From the NCBI RefSeq assembly GCF_020283565.1, contig NC_060059.1, positions 45,466,572-45,530,571 of the forward strand: DNA of 64,000 nt, written 5' to 3'. The notes under the pieces were generated by a model. The model did no database searches and was not told the DNA's origin. It worked only from the letters and a program-made list of their open reading frames with translations. Of the stretch, positions 12,803 through 23,104 are shown piece after piece. Position 1 is the stretch's first letter. Each line of letters opens with the position of its first letter. This DNA is from Trifolium pratense (lineage: Eukaryota; Streptophyta; Magnoliopsida; Fabales; Fabaceae). The position numbers and the translations under genes were made by a program.

Positions 12803-13100
12803 TGATTGAAGTGAAAATTGAGGTAAAATAACAAAAAAGATCAAATCTGAGGATAATATAGTTCTTGATTTTTCGATTCTTACAGAAACAAATGGCACCG
12901 AATTCGATCGAAAAACTCAAACTTTCTCTCTATCCCGCTCCCTTTCTATCTCTCTATATCACCTCACTATATATTGGTGCGGAGGAGAAACGGAAGAGAG
13001 GACAAAGAAACTGAAGAACTAGAAGAATCGAATTTTGGGGTGGAAAAGATAATTTCGACAAGTTTTGGGGGGGAATTTTAATAATGATGATGACGTGGCG
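12803..13100 (-). promoter_or_regulatory. 5' UTR / promoter region of the AMBRA1-like gene
   Basis: Upstream of the ATG at 12802 is a pyrimidine-rich leader on the minus strand (12900-13010: CT-rich tracts when read in the gene direction). This is typical of plant 5' UTRs. A TATA-like ATATATAG lies near 12967-12974. The transcription start cannot be fixed from sequence alone. Confidence 0.35.
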
Positions 13101-13909
13101 TTTGGGTTGAAGGTAAATGGGAAAAGTTGGGACTAGTAATAATTTTGGGGAGTTTCTACCGTACATTTACCGGCTACATTAATAAATTGATAAATTAATA
13201 ATTATTATTATGAATTAAAAAACTATTAGATAAATATTGTGCCAAAGTGTTTCTTTATTTTTAATAATAATAATTTAAGACATAATAAATCGAAATCCAC
13301 ATACTCATGCGACAAGTTATTAGTTAGTTTTGACTAAAAGAATGAATACAAGACTTAATAATGCATGGTAAATTTTTGTTTGTTAGTTTATACTTTGAAT
13401 CAGAGACAAGAACAATGTTGGAACTTAACATGATGATTTCCATGTTCAATGTTTGTTTGGTTTAGACCTCAAATTGATGGTCTAAGGTGCACTTCATGCT
13501 AAGGTAAAAAATAATGTGATAATAGTCGCAAGAAAATGAGGGCTTGAATTGTAATCTTTTTTAAAAATGATTCTCAACTTTGAAAAAGAAATTAATCAAT
13601 TTTGATAAATATGATTCTGAAGTATGAGAAAGGTTTAAATGTAAGCATGTATTTATCTATCTACTATGCAAATGTGAAGAGAAATGATACAAGATTGAAA
13701 CACACGAGATATATATTGGTTCCCCCAATGTCCTCACAATTGTGAGAGTTTACTATGTCTCTAGGACAACTTCTCAAATTCTGCACAAACCTTTTATGGT
13801 CTTTTATATCTACTATATCTTGATACCGTACATGAGAATGAATTATTTATGTGTAAATTGAATATCCTCTACACACAACTATTAAGACTAATGAAAAGCA
13901 AATAAATAA

Positions 13910-13958
<49 letters not shown>
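13101..13958. other. Intergenic spacer ending in a (TA)n microsatellite
   Basis: AT-rich DNA with no recognisable gene. A stretch around 13640-13870 has the wording of a degraded LTR (TTGGTTCCCCCAATG, then ACTATGTCTC), but no partner repeat was found. A (TA)n run of about 40 bp ends at 13958 and is the insertion site of the element at 13959. Confidence 0.4.
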
Positions 13959-13959
<1 letters not shown>

Positions 13960-15916
13960 GTTTTCTAACTTAGACCCTAGTTAGGTCTAAGTTAGCAAGG
14001 TGCACCTTTTCAATTGGACCAAAATACTCATTCTTTTAATTTTTGAAAGAATTGAGCAACAGGGGCATTTCTGTAATTTTCTGCAATTTTGCCAACCATA
14101 TACACGCGCCCCACCTTCTTAAACCATTAATAGACGCGGATCCAGTGTCGCGCGCGTACCGAAGGACCATGGTTACAGACCGTTGATTTCCATCAGACAG
14201 CCAATATCTGATCTCATCAAGACTGTCTGATCAATCAGACAGCCCAGATCATCCTGATCCATCAGATTCAAGCGCCTGCGTCACACTGGATTACAACCTG
14301 GAGAGAGAAAAATTTGCTTTTTAAAAGTAGGACACGTGTCACACAATGGTTGGCTGGGCGTGATTTTTGTTCATTTTTTACTTTGAACTCAACTATTTCG
14401 TTGTAAATTAATTTTTTATTTTTTTATTTTTATACCAAAATTCATAATTTTTTTTTTCTACAAATAGAGACTTGCTTCGTTTGATTTGGACACCGAAAAA
14501 AAAACGCAATTTTTCACTACCTTAATCTCATTTATTGTTTACTAAATACGTTACTTGTGTGTTGTAATTTAACACGCACCACTCAACCAACTCACTGAAA
14601 CCATTATACCAGGAAAATAGTAGATAATATTATGGAACTTTTGGTATATTTTATGAAATTTTTGGAGACCTGAAACTATTTTTAGTTAATTAGATGAGAT
14701 AAAACGGTAATAAAAAACTAATGTTTGCTTCTGAAACCATTTTACTGGTAGAATGGTTGCACATAGTTTGTATTCTGAAACCATTTTACTGGTAGAATGG
14801 TTTCAATGAGTAATTTATTAATTGTGTTTGCTTCTGAAACCATTTATCTGGTACAATGGTTTCAGAGAGTTGTAATCTGAAACCATTTTGCTGGTAGAAT
14901 GGTTTCAGTAAGTTGATTATTAGTTATTTGCTTCTGAAACCATTTAGCTTGTAGAATGGTTGCACATAGTTGCATTCTGAAACCATTTTACTGGTAGAAT
15001 GGTTTCAGTGAGTAATTTATTAATTGTGTTTGCTTCTGAAACCATTTATCTGGTACAATGGTTTCAGAGAGTTGTAATCTGAAACCATTTTGCTGGTAGA
15101 ATGGTTTCAGTAAGTTGATTATTAGTTATTTGCTTCTGAAACCATTTAGCTTGTAGAATGGTTGCACATAGTTGCATTCTGAAACCATTTTACTGGTAGA
15201 ATGGTTTCAGTGAGTAATTTATTAATTGTGTTTGCTTCTGAAACCATTTATCTGGTACAATGGTTTCAGAGAGTTGTAATCTGAAACCATTTTGCTGGTA
15301 GAATGGTTTCAGTAAGTTGATTATTAGTTATTTGCTTCTGAAACCATTTAGCTTGTAGAATGGTTTCGGAGATTTGCACTCTGAAACCATTTTCCTGGTA
15401 GAATGGTTTCAGTGAGTTGATTTAAGGTAGTGAAAAATGAGATTAAGGTAGTGAAAAATTGGGTTTTTTTTTTCTGTGTCCAAATCAAACGAACCAAGTC
15501 TCTTTTTGTAGAGAAAAAAAAATTATGAATTTTGGTATAAAAAATAAAAAATAAAAAATTAATTTACGACGAAATAATCGAGTTTAAAGTATTAAATGGA
15601 AAAAAATTAACGTAGCCAATCATATGCTGACACGTGGCCTGCCTTTTCAAAAACTTTCTCTCTCCGCGTCATCCTTCCACCAAACGCGCGCCTGTCGACG
15701 CGTGTGATGCACGCGCGCTGATTGTGTCCAATAACACGCTGCCACGTGTCCTGGGGGGGAAAAAGAAGTGGGGGGCGCGTGTACTGTTCGGTAAAATTAC
15801 AGAAATGCCCCTGTTGCTCTATTCTTTCAAAAATTAAAAAAAATGGGTATTTTTGTCCAACTCAAAAGGTGCACCTTGCTAACTTAGACCCAACTGGGTC
15901 TAAGTTAGCAGCCCCC
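13959..15916. mobile_element. Long-TIR (Mutator/foldback-like) element with minisatellite core
   Basis: Terminal inverted repeats of roughly 500-600 bp pair 13959-14530 with 15425-15916. The outer ends are GGGGTTTTCTAACTTAGACC and the complement of GGTCTAAGTTAGCAGCCCCC. Both arms contain the same GGTGCACCTT, ACAGGGGCATTTCTGTAA and AGATTAAGGTAGTGAAAAAT words. The element lies inside a (TA)n tract, so a 9-bp ATATATATA duplication is consistent but not diagnostic. There is no transposase and no ORF of note. The arms differ: the left carries a CAGACAG-rich stretch near 14190-14270 that is absent on the right. It sits between the AMBRA1-like 5' end and the WDR26-like 3' end. Confidence 0.75.
14640..15420. 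repeat. Palindromic minisatellite with 202-bp higher-order repeat
   Basis: The ~37-50-bp basic unit is CTGAAACCATT..(~10 bp)..AATGGTTTCAG, itself an inverted repeat. Units are grouped in fours into a higher-order unit of 202 bp. The same register (TTCTGAAACCATTTTACTGG) recurs at 14775, 14977 and 15179. The sub-units differ at the loop (TTTACTGG, TTATCTGG, TTTGCTGG, TTAGCTTG) and keep this order in each copy. The last unit (15355-15420) diverges. The array forms the core of the long-TIR element. Confidence 0.85.
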
Positions 15917-16094
15917 ATATATATATATATAATTATAAAATGTGAACAAGTATAAACCCTAACCAAACAGTTTCTAGTTTCTGCACCAACTAGATGATTT
16001 ACAGATAAAAGTGTACGCCAAAATTCCTGCATGGACAAAACAGGACTTTACAAACTCATACTGAACAACTTAATATGCACTGTGTTCAACTAAT
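15917..16094 (-). other. 3' UTR region of the WDR26-like gene
   Basis: The 178 bases between the stop codon and the long-TIR element have no coding content and presumably hold the 3' UTR. The polyadenylation site cannot be fixed from sequence. The transposon therefore begins immediately beyond the gene end. Confidence 0.4.
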
Positions 16095-19000
16095 CTATTC
16101 AAGTTGCATTCTTTTCAATAAGCTGGGTCCCCATATACGAATTGTATGATCATCACTTGCAGATGCTAACATTTTAGGCCTTTTAGGATTCCAACTCACA
16201 CAATTTACAGTCAAGGAGTGCCCAGATAAAACCTCTATTGGCTTCGAACTCCGAGTATTCCAAATGTATACCTGCATGACATAAATTGTAGGGTGCTTTA
16301 ATTAATGATGAAGAAAGAAATGTGGTGTGTGGATTGTAGTGTATAATATTGCATGTTAGTTTCTATTAGTAGCTGCAACTAATTAATTAGTACACTTAAA
16401 GAATGGAAACTACCTCTGAATTTTCACTACCACTGGCAATAAATGTGCTATCTGATCCACCAAAACAGGACCTGATCACATATTTGCACTGCTTGTGACC
16501 CGTATACCTCGATGGTTTCTTCCATGTACCCGATACGTCCCACATATGGATCTCCTGGCTGTTCAGATTGACAATGAAGAACTTACCATCTCCAGAAACT
16601 GAAATTGATGTGATAGGGTGCTCCTCTGAAATCACTCGTTCTGCATTGGTACCCAAATGTAAAATCCGAATTTCTTTATCCAAGAATATACTGATAAGAT
16701 ACTCGCCATCTGGAGTAACAGTAAGATCTACGACTTTCGGCATCCTCATTCCTCTCCATGCTCTTAGCTCGTTTCCATCACAATCCCACATGCAGATGCC
16801 CTTTTCAGGGTCAAAACTGCCACAAACAAATTGTGTAGAGTTGGGAAACCAGGCACATGAGCTGACAACAAAGCCGTCATTCCCAAATGTATGCTTGCAT
16901 GTACCTGTTTCAACATCCCACAGCTTCAAAACTTCAATGTTCCCACAAGTAAGCAACTTGGTGTCGTCCGGACTCCATGCCACAAAAGATACAGCACGTT
17001 GGTGACCGCAGAGTGTGTGTTTCAATGTCAATTTCCCATCCTCTTGCACCTGTCATGAGTATTTCAGCACATTAGGAACCATATTGCTCAACTGTTTCTT
17101 CCTTATCATAGTTCAGCTTGGAGCATAAAACTAAAAACCATAATTAAAATTTTATATATTATCATTACCTACCAACTTTTATAAACTATACTAGATTGAT
17201 AAAGTTTAGCAGAGTTTCAATTTGACAAATTGAAGTCAAGGTAGCAGGATTTAAGTAGAATTTCACATTCCTTGACAGTCGAACCGTCAAACTCAAACAT
17301 CTGGAAGATACATATACTCCTTCCATAATGAAATATAAGCAAAAAAAGAACATGTATCTAGTCCAAATCCAAATGGACTAGATACATGTTCTTTTTTGCT
17401 TTTATTTCATTCTATAGGGTGTATCACTGCAAAATGTTCAATATCTTAAAACCCAGATAATTTTTGTTTAATGATAATTTTATCTCAAATTATGTCCAGT
17501 TATAGACTAACTCGGACACAAACTATTTTCCTAGAATCAAACTTGGCAATTGATCTGACCAGCCTCATGACAAACTTTGATATCTGTTTTTTTTTTGGTA
17601 ATATAAACTTTGATATCTGTTGAATTTGTGATTTTTGTGTCTAAATCAAATCACACAAGTCGGCATTTAGAATAGGACTGCAATAAATACAATAAATGCT
17701 GATTGATATGATTGCTAAATTTAATCTTAATCAGTAACATTATGCTGCTAAGGAATTACGTGTGACCAATTCTAACAAGATGTGACTAATTTTAACAATC
17801 GCCCCTCAAGCTAAAACTTACTAAGCTTTAATCTTGTTACAATGGGAGGGTGCACCCTAGAGAAAATAGAAACAATGTGGCTGTGAATGCGGATGGAAAG
17901 TTGTAGTGCGGCCAGAGGTGACTGTAGCAAAGTTGGTAGTTGTCAGGAATAGGTCTCCGTAGAGAAGGCGCGACTGGTTGAATTACAGCTGGATGTGGAG
18001 AGAAATGTGCCGACAAGAAAGAGAAGCACTTGATGAAACACAGTGAATGGGGATAGCAGGACACAAGCAAGGCAGTGTAACGTCGACCGGTTGAGAGTGA
18101 ATGATAGAGGAAAGTCTGAACCTGCACACCAATCGACGTGCCAGCCCTCTTCATTCACTAGTTATGTTGTAATAAGGAATCTGGCAAGGACTCTTGTAGT
18201 GGACCTCCAGTAACTAGGGTTAAGGAATATACGAGTTTGGATTCTGACAATAATGTAGTCTTCTCCATGTTAGCAATAATATCTGACCAAACAGCAGAAC
18301 CTATTCTTTTAGCTTTCCGTTTTACATTGTACGCTGACCCTAACATCCTATAATGTTTCCATACATAATAAAATACCTAACCAAACAAGAGACATTCATT
18401 ATATTTTATTCCAAGAAACTTCCAGACAAGATAATGAGCTTCAACTATCCTTTACTTACAGGCATACTCGATAGCAAATCCTTACTTTTAGTCTTAAGCT
18501 CATAAATCTGCAAGGCTCTTAAGATACCTAACAAAAAATTCCGTCTCGTGACAAGTCTAAGAAAATGTGAAATTTTTATTACACATCATACATGATACTT
18601 GAGGAGTGGTATAAAAGATACCGTGCTATAAAAAATCCTTAATCATTTGAATTTTTCCCATCTTCAAACACTAACATCATAGATGCCTGAATCGATTTCT
18701 AATCACTTGTCATGTAGAAATTGACAAAGGAATTAATGACACCAGCAAAGAAAATATATACAAAATACAAAGTAACCCAGATATAAATGTGTCTATATTC
18801 ATATACAATGCCCAAACTAGTTAAAGGAATTAGTATAAGTTGAAATATCACGCAATGCGCTACAAGTTGCAACGAATATCTGAATATTGTACAAATATGA
18901 ATTTGCCAATTCCATTCTTGTTCTGCATATTGTGAGCTTGAAAAAGCGAAGAAAAAGTAACACAATTTTATTGGACGAATCATCTAAATCAAAAATAGAT

Positions 19001-20385
19001 GTGTCATATAATGCCAATAACATAATACCTTCCATATGATAGCTGTACAATCATTGGAAGAAGAAGCTAGATATTCTCCATTGTTTGAAAACTGAACAAA
19101 CCAAACTTCATTTTTATGTCCAGTCAATATCTGCAAGGATGGCAAAGGAGAAAAGTGTTATTTAATAAGTAAAACATGTAATATCAAATGTTGACAATTA
19201 ATTTGGATATTATCTTCGTGGATTCAAATCTGATTTATACTTGCCAAAATAGTTAATTTCTTTCCATATGGCCCTAATAGATCAATTCCGTATAGGGAAA
19301 CAGACAGACAAGAAACGTCATTTTGACATGCTCACAAGGTACAATGGCAATTACTAAGTGCAAGAATTAGACGCATATGGATGGCAGACACCAGAATAGT
19401 GTTGCTTTTTATGCAAAAATAAATACTCATATGGTTCAGCATAAATGTTTATAGAAAGTTGGGCACTATAAGAACATGGAAACAATGCAATTTTCCCTTT
19501 TTTATGGTATATATGCAAAGTGCAACCCTTACAGTCTTACAGAGGAGAAATATAGAAAGAGAATCTAAAGCATTAGCCAAACTATGAACTCTTAAAATTT
19601 GGATGAGAAAGCAATATAACACAGATTGCATATAAAGAAGGCAGTGATCTCTTCTAAGTTTTTCTTAAATGGAAGGAACTGCTATTCCATTTCTGACTTA
19701 AATGGAAGGAACTGCTATCACAAGTAATTTATCTGGAAAATGGTAATAGTCTACAGAGCAAACTCACCTGAGTGGTTGTAGTAGGAAATTGATCTCTACC
19801 GCAATGATGATCCTCATAAAGTGAAATTGGATTCGCGGAACTATGATACAAACAAGAATCAACCCAAGCAGTAACAGTAGTTTCAACCAAATGCTCCAAC
19901 CTACCATCAGGTACTGAAACCGGCGGAGGTAGAATTTTCTCCAAATCCACCAACAACTTCCCCCGTAAATCACAAACAACATCACCATCATTCAAACAAA
20001 GTAAAGCATTAGCCAAACTATGAACCTTACAACGATCGACAGGCAAGGAAGAAACCCGTTTCCTCAACACATCTAAAGCTAAAGTAATCTCACCACGGTT
20101 CAAATACTCCATAACACACTGTCTAAAGACAAGAAACAAAGCAGGTTCTAGTGATTCACCTAATAAATCCCTAATTGAATTAAGAAAAACAACACAATCA
20201 TCCCAATTTCCATTGAAAACATGAGATTCAAGTAACTGAAACTCCTTGGACTTATATGAAACCCCAGATTCCAATTCTAAAGAAGATGCAGTCTTTGTAT
20301 AACCTAATGAATATAAAGACTGAAGTATGATTCTAATAAATTCGTTTTTCTGAATTAACCCATTTGAGCCAAGTGTCTGAGAAGG

Positions 20386-20423
<38 letters not shown>

Positions 20424-20427
20424 CCAT
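16095..20427 (-). CDS. WDR26/GID7-like LisH-CTLH-WD40 protein (4 exons, 524 aa)
   Basis: Exons in transcript order: 19768-20427, 19029-19130, 16414-17049, 16095-16271. Splice sites are GT..AG, all exons are multiples of 3, and 1575 nt stay open to TAG. After an Asn run (residues 3-14), a LisH motif at ~24-57 ([18 protein letters not shown]) is followed by a CTLH helix pair at ~60-118 ([15 protein letters not shown]). From ~221 come WD40 blades: [38 protein letters not shown], then a last blade ending DDHTIRIWG. This is the WDR26 architecture, a scaffold of the GID/CTLH E3 ubiquitin ligase that also interacts with other partners in plants. It is a little shorter than the Arabidopsis homologue as I recall it. 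Intron 2 (17050-19028) is ~2 kb and holds transposon relics. Confidence 0.9.
17317..17421. mobile_element. Short Stowaway-like foldback MITE in WDR26 intron
   Basis: A ~105-bp near-perfect hairpin. The arm CTCCTTCCATAATGAAATAT, continuing through AACATGTATCTAGTCCA, is answered in reverse complement by TGGACTAGATACATGTT and the rest up to 17421. TA flanks both ends. The termini are a decayed form of the CTCCCTCCGTCCC family seen elsewhere in the window. Confidence 0.7.
17760..18350. mobile_element. Degraded LTR-retrotransposon fragment
   Basis: The words CCCCTCAAGCTAAAACTTAC and AAGCTTTAATCTTGTTA here are the reverse complement of a region next to the 3' LTR at 39360-39400 (AAGCTTTAGCTTGAGGGG). 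This suggests a relic of a related element, in the opposite orientation, inside WDR26 intron 2. No LTR pair or coding domain could be recognised. Confidence 0.4.
20390..20423 (-). repeat. (AAT)n trinucleotide repeat coding for poly-Asn
   Basis: About eleven AAT codons follow the start of the WDR26-like protein, giving an Asn run at residues 3-14. Such pure codon repeats are length-unstable, so the number of Asn residues is likely to vary between alleles. Confidence 0.85.
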
Positions 20428-20690
20428 TATTATTATTATTACACAGAAAATTCATGCACGTGATGAATTGAACTAAGATGATTTGAATATTAAGAAAGTA
20501 AGTGTGAATTGGAAGCGTTACCGTTCGAATGCGATCGAATGAAGAAGAAGAAGAAGAAGAAGAAGCGAGGGGTTTTTGGATGATTCGTTCGTTAAAAATG
20601 ACGGTTTTATTTTTATCTGAGAGTGGGTCGTGTTCCACTGTTCTGTTCTGGTTCTTATCCACCTCACCATCACTATTATGGATGATGGAT
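20428..20690 (-). promoter_or_regulatory. 5' leader of the WDR26-like gene with GAA/TTC microsatellite and overlapping uORF
   Basis: Upstream of the ATG (20425-20427) the leader contains a nine-unit GAA/TTC tract at about 20541-20568. It also contains a minus-strand frame starting at 20662 that runs through the tract as poly-Ser and ends at 20420, overlapping the main start in another frame. If transcription begins upstream of 20662 this would be an inhibitory-type uORF. The TSS is unknown. Confidence 0.35.
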
Positions 20691-21511
20691 CAGACAGAGC
20701 CGTGACCCAAAATGTTTTTTCTTACACCAGCCTAATTACAACATACATTTTTTATTTAATCGTCTTGTTAACCTGGATTGGATGGAGTTTGAATGAAGAT
20801 AAACTACTAAATACAACAATTTTTATTTATTCGTGTTAGATTAATGAAATTCAATTTTTATTTAGATTTCTTTATTTTATTTTATGAATTTCATTTTTTT
20901 TATTTCATCCAATTCAAAAAAATAATATTTCATTTTCATCCTAAGAAAAATTAAATTCTTTCTTTTTGGTAATCTCTAGTAAAAGGAGTTTGAAGATAAA
21001 GTAAGTAAAGTAGGATAAATTATTAGGTCCCATGAAGTGGATAAAAATTTTGATAGTACGTTAAATATTCTAAGTTCGAATTTCAGTTTTATTGTAAAAA
21101 AAAAAAAATGTTGAAATAAATGTTTTATTGTCAAAATAACTTCTGTTTTTTCTAAAAATTAATCTCTAAATTGTTTAGTACTATCAAAATCTCTTTTTTT
21201 ATAATCATGTTACTGTTCTTTCTTAAATAATAATCTGAATTATAGAAAGTTAATATTTATTTGGAGTTCATATAATCGGAGTACTATTTTCATAATTATT
21301 TTTGTTCAATAATTTTATGATTTTAAATTGATTGAACTCGGATGAAATGAAACTTTTATTTTTATCAAATCTTGTTTATATTGGTGTATATTATTGGCTT
21401 TACCTGTAAGATAACTATTATGCTAATGTATTAACTTAAATGCAAATATTATTATGTATGTGTTTACACTGAAACAGTATGTCATATATATATCAGCTTC
21501 TTTTCCTGCAG
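20691..21511. other. AT-rich intergenic spacer
   Basis: No ORF or repeat structure that I can assign. It presumably contains the WDR26-like promoter on the left and lost upstream exons of the receptor-kinase pseudogene on the right. Confidence 0.4.
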
Positions 21512-21792
21512 CGAGGTTGATTTCTATGAGTTTGTCATTTGCTTCGTCTGAACGAGCCAAAGTGTGGTTTTCTAAACCTTCTTTTGGGCCATCTTTTGAA
21601 CTTGTGCCATCTCCACCGTTTGAAGGTATATTATCTTATTTTTCATCAACTTTTGCTATGTGCCTATGAATTAATGTTTTCCTGTTTTAGGTCCTAGTGT
21701 GACTCAGGGACAGAAAAAACATCCTCATCATCACAATCAGTCCCATCGCATGAAACCTTATGTTGTCGCTCCCTCCCATTCTGAAAGTCAGG
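21512..21792 (+). pseudogene. ALE2-like receptor kinase remnant, extracellular-region exons
   Basis: Two exon-like blocks with good splice sites, 21512-21625 and 21691-21792, join in frame. They read SFASSERAKVWFSKPSF..PSPPFEG then PSVTQGQKKHPHHHNQ and MKPYVVAPSHSESQ. The Pro/His/Ser-rich text resembles the N-terminal extracellular region of plant ALE2-type receptor-like kinases (recalled, not searched). No start codon or signal peptide is present upstream, and the following exons are missing. The intron after 21792 is where the nested insertion stack begins. The matching kinase half lies at 29048-30400 in the same orientation. Confidence 0.55.
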
Positions 21793-22298
21793 GTAATTTG
21801 TAGCAGTTAGACACCTTTCTTATGCTTCTACTTTTGGTATTTCAATATCGACATGGTTACGATCCTTTTTCTAATTCTGTTTGGTGATGCAAGTTGATCA
21901 AGGGAATCATTAGATGAGTAAATTATGTGATGATTCGTCTATTTTAATTAATTCTCTAAAGTGTATGTCATCATGTTAAGCATGGCAAGATACTATAAAT
22001 AGGCATACCGTCAAAATACAAGTATTTTATGGTCCGCTTGGTGTACAGAATAAGAGACAGAATAGGATAACTGTATCATATCATGTCGCAATTCAGTGTT
22101 TGGTGACACAGCAGGATATAATAAGTTAATCCTGAAGTTTATCTTATCTTGTCTCTCTAATCAGGGACAGATTTGGGCAGGGGCAAGCAGGGGCTTGGGC
22201 CCCTCCCTCCATCTTATTGATTACCTTTCTAACCAAACATAATAATAATTATGAACATATGGACAGTGATATTAACCAAAAGGATTATATTTATATAC

Positions 22299-22345
<47 letters not shown>

Positions 22346-22681
22346 GTCGAGACTTTCCATTCATGTATGAAAGGTTCTTAATTTTGTCTATATATTTTCA
22401 TAACAAACAATATGTATTTTTTTATGGCTTATAGTATATGATAAATCCATCAATCCATTAAAAAATGTTAAAGCCAGTAAAAAATAATATATATTCCCAA
22501 TATAATATTTTAATCAAGAGATTTGAATTTAGTTAATACTTAATAAGTTCAGGTTAGGAAGAATCATTTAGAAGAAATTGAGTTTGATTTTTCAAAGAAA
22601 CAAGTTATTGTCAGACTTACTTATTCTGCTGCCGAATCTAGTATTTTCAGCCCTCTTATCTCATTTGAATCTAATGGTTAA

Positions 22682-23067
22682 TGATAGTTATGACAGATTT
22701 TATAAAAGGAAACGTGGGCAGAAGGATACAGCTAATCATTCCCTTATAGGAATGTTTCCTTATTCAGCGAGGGAAGAGAAAGTAAATCTAGATCTAATTG
22801 ATTAAATAGGAGAATGTTTCTCTGCCATTGTTTTTTATGCATGATTTGAGTGGTGAATTTTACCCTAGGAGAGCTTAGGCCTCTCGAAGTGCCTCCTTTA
22901 TCATTTACAGCTTATTTCCTTTCATTTTAGTCTTCTGTTTGTATTGTGAGCTAGATCCCACATGAACTCTAGCTATTTCCAACAATATGAATTTCTATTC
23001 ACTACTATATTATACTGTTTTATTTTATTGATCAATGTTCAGTCGTAATCGAGATCGAGTCCTATCA
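22682..23067 (+). repeat. 5' LTR (386 bp)
   Basis: Direct repeat of 25633-26018 with the same length. It starts TGATAGTTATGACAG and ends GAGTCCTATCA. It is immediately followed by ATT and the primer-binding site GGTATCAGAGC. Confidence 0.92.
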
Positions 23068-23104
23068 ATTGGTATCAGAGCCTTGGTTACAATCCAAAAT
23101 CCAA

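Noticed and set aside
14640..15420. CRISPR-like array (regular repeats with short spacers)
   Set aside because: The units are contiguous palindromic minisatellites with a higher-order period, not identical repeats with unique spacers, and the context is a plant transposon.
16568..17005. 145-codon plus-strand frame
   Set aside because: It is the antisense shadow of the WDR26-like exon 16414-17049.
17837..18346. Overlapping minus-strand frames (62-105 codons)
   Set aside because: They lie in an intron of the WDR26-like gene within a degraded retroelement. No domain seen.
22578..22805. 75-codon frame at the left LTR
   Set aside because: It is LTR sequence; the same C-terminus appears at 25756 because the other LTR copy ends the element ORF.
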